Shown here one piece after another: positions 62,774 through 64,000 of a DNA stretch of 64,000 bases. The position numbers and the translations under genes were made by a program. The first letter of the stretch is position 1. Each line of letters opens with the position of its first letter. The notes under the pieces were generated by a model that saw only the letters and a list, made by a program, of their open reading frames with translations, did no database searches and was not told the origin of the DNA. Source of the DNA: Dipylidium caninum (Eukaryota; Platyhelminthes; Cestoda; Cyclophyllidea; Dipylidiidae); NCBI GenBank assembly GCA_017562135.1, contig QEYB01001046.1:248001-312000 (forward strand). Direction: 5' to 3'.

Positions 62774-63614
62774 AAGAGAAACTGAACTAACATGGCTGCA
62801 AATAGCACAGCAGTGAATTCTTTTAAACTACATCAGTACAAGACGATTCTGGTGATGGTTCGTTAAGAGGGATTAACTAAAAATGGGAGTCGAAAACGAG
62901 ATTGCCTCCGGGTGACGGGGAAAAGGCGCTTTGTGAGCGCCATCGATGTCCTCCAACAAACCGGTTCAGCTGCTTCGATGATGTCGATAGTGCCAGTGCA
63001 CCATTCCATGGTATGGGACAAAAAAGATGCCACTTCTTTCATCCCGCAGGGGGTAAAGGAGCAAGCTTCAAAACCTTTTTGACGTGAGATCGCTCCGTTG
63101 TGGAGCACGTGGTGCTTGTACGAGTGGTGGACAAGGCACAACCTGCAAAATACCGCCACATCGTAGCCTCAAAGTATCATTTTCGGGCTCGAAGAGTCGC
63201 AGCTGAACGAAACGAGGGTCAGAGTGAGAGATGAGGAGGAGCCAGTGTCAAACTACGGCACCCACCAGATGGGCACCTCAAAAATAAGAATTTGCTTGCC
63301 CTGTATTCGCGCTTTACGAGATTTTCTCGATTACCAAGAAAGACAGCTTCCGATTGAGTGCCCGAAGCGAGAAAAAGTGGGTGGCTTTGGTTTCGAATAC
63401 ACCTCATTTGTCTCTCACCGTATAGCCTTTGTTGAATGTCTTAAGGAGGGCATATTTTAGGAGAGGTCACTTTCTGATGACTTCTTAAAAATGCCACTTC
63501 CCTGGAGTCTGGACACACAAAGAAATGAATTTAGACGCCGAGTTCTGAGAGCGGCAGAGCGGTGCATCCACCACTGACGACTGGCATCGCGATTTATTTG
63601 GCTGCGAATCGCTT

Positions 63615-63631
63615 CCCCCCCCCCCCCCCCC
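63615..63631. repeat. C17 homopolymer
   Basis: Seventeen consecutive C, complementary to the G16 run about 840 bases upstream. Confidence 0.85.
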
Positions 63632-63715
63632 AACCGGGCGAATGCCTCGCCTCTGCACTAGGCGTCGCGTGTGGGAGAACCATTGACCCTCCGGTTCACG
63701 CGGAAGACCTCGGCT

Positions 63716-63721
63716 AATAAA
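63716..63721 (+). promoter_or_regulatory. Candidate protocadherin poly(A) signal AATAAA
   Basis: Canonical hexamer about 990 bases after the putative protocadherin stop, followed by a T-rich stretch. Assignment is positional only. Confidence 0.3.
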
Positions 63722-64000
63722 GTGGAGATTTAATTTCAACAGATTTTGAGTATTAAGCCCTTGTCAGGTGTCATGTGAACAGACGATGTCGGCGATTGAC
63801 ACACTGCGCGGCGGGACGATCCTCTAGAGTGGGAGAGAAAAAACACACAGGCACAGCCCAATTTGTAAAAGCCAATCAATTTTCACCGTCCCAATGTTGC
63901 TGCTATTTTTGGGGCTCCCTTCACCCTCCTCCCGCGGATTCCCCTTCCCCGGAGTTGTACTTGCACCGTGGATCAAAATCGGGATTAACACGTACATGGC

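Larger units (their letters stand above)
62731..64000. other. 3' flank with homopolymer runs
   Basis: No exon is supported. The region includes a run of 16 G (62758-62773), a run of 17 C (63615-63631) and an AATAAA at 63716-63721 that could serve the protocadherin if its 3' UTR is about 1 kb. Confidence 0.5.

Noticed and set aside
1..64000. tRNA, rRNA, CRISPR arrays, viral or toxin genes
   Set aside because: None was recognised by eye on either strand; a covariance-model search was not possible.

Overview
This window looks like nuclear DNA of a flatworm, most likely a cestode (tapeworm). The genes are animal genes with canonical GT-AG introns. The measured introns fall into two small size classes (about 29-45 and 66-75 bases) plus some of 0.2-3.3 kb, which resembles what I recall of cestode genomes. 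The animal-gene assignment rests on protein motifs; the cestode assignment is inference. No tRNA, rRNA, CRISPR, plasmid or clear transposon gene was recognised.

Layout: (1) 1-5685, no supported gene; it should hold the promoter and missing 5' exon(s) of the next gene. (2) 5686-18421 (+), Integrator subunit 3 (INTS3), about 23 coding exons. (3) 18422-20988, intergenic. (4) 20989-37864 (+), a Shark-type SH2-ankyrin-SH2-tyrosine kinase, ten coding exons with large introns. (5) 37865-38222, short tail-to-tail spacer. (6) 38223-40286 (-), replication factor C subunit 5 (RFC5), ten exons that I could join in phase from ATG to stop. (7) 40287-41642, shared divergent upstream region. (8) 41643-46834 (+), ubiquitin-specific protease of the USP20/USP33 family with two C-terminal DUSP domains. 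(9) 46835-55024, 8.2 kb without a supported gene and with different base composition. (10) 55025-61401 and probably to about 62730 (+), a seven-cadherin-repeat protocadherin with signal peptide and membrane segment. (11) 62731-64000, low-complexity sequence.

The genes are unrelated in pathway: snRNA processing and DNA repair (INTS3), phagocytic or epithelial tyrosine kinase signalling (Shark), clamp loading (RFC5), deubiquitination (USP) and cell adhesion (protocadherin). I see no operon or specialised cluster. The most notable structural signals are a set of 29-45 base introns proved by reading-frame and homology continuity, two GC-AG introns, apparent one-base frame breaks in the second SH2 domain of Shark and near the membrane segment of the protocadherin, and a USP20/33-like enzyme with no recognisable N-terminal zinc finger but with a long hydrophobic stretch inside its catalytic domain. 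I did not find a convincing previously undescribed multi-gene system.
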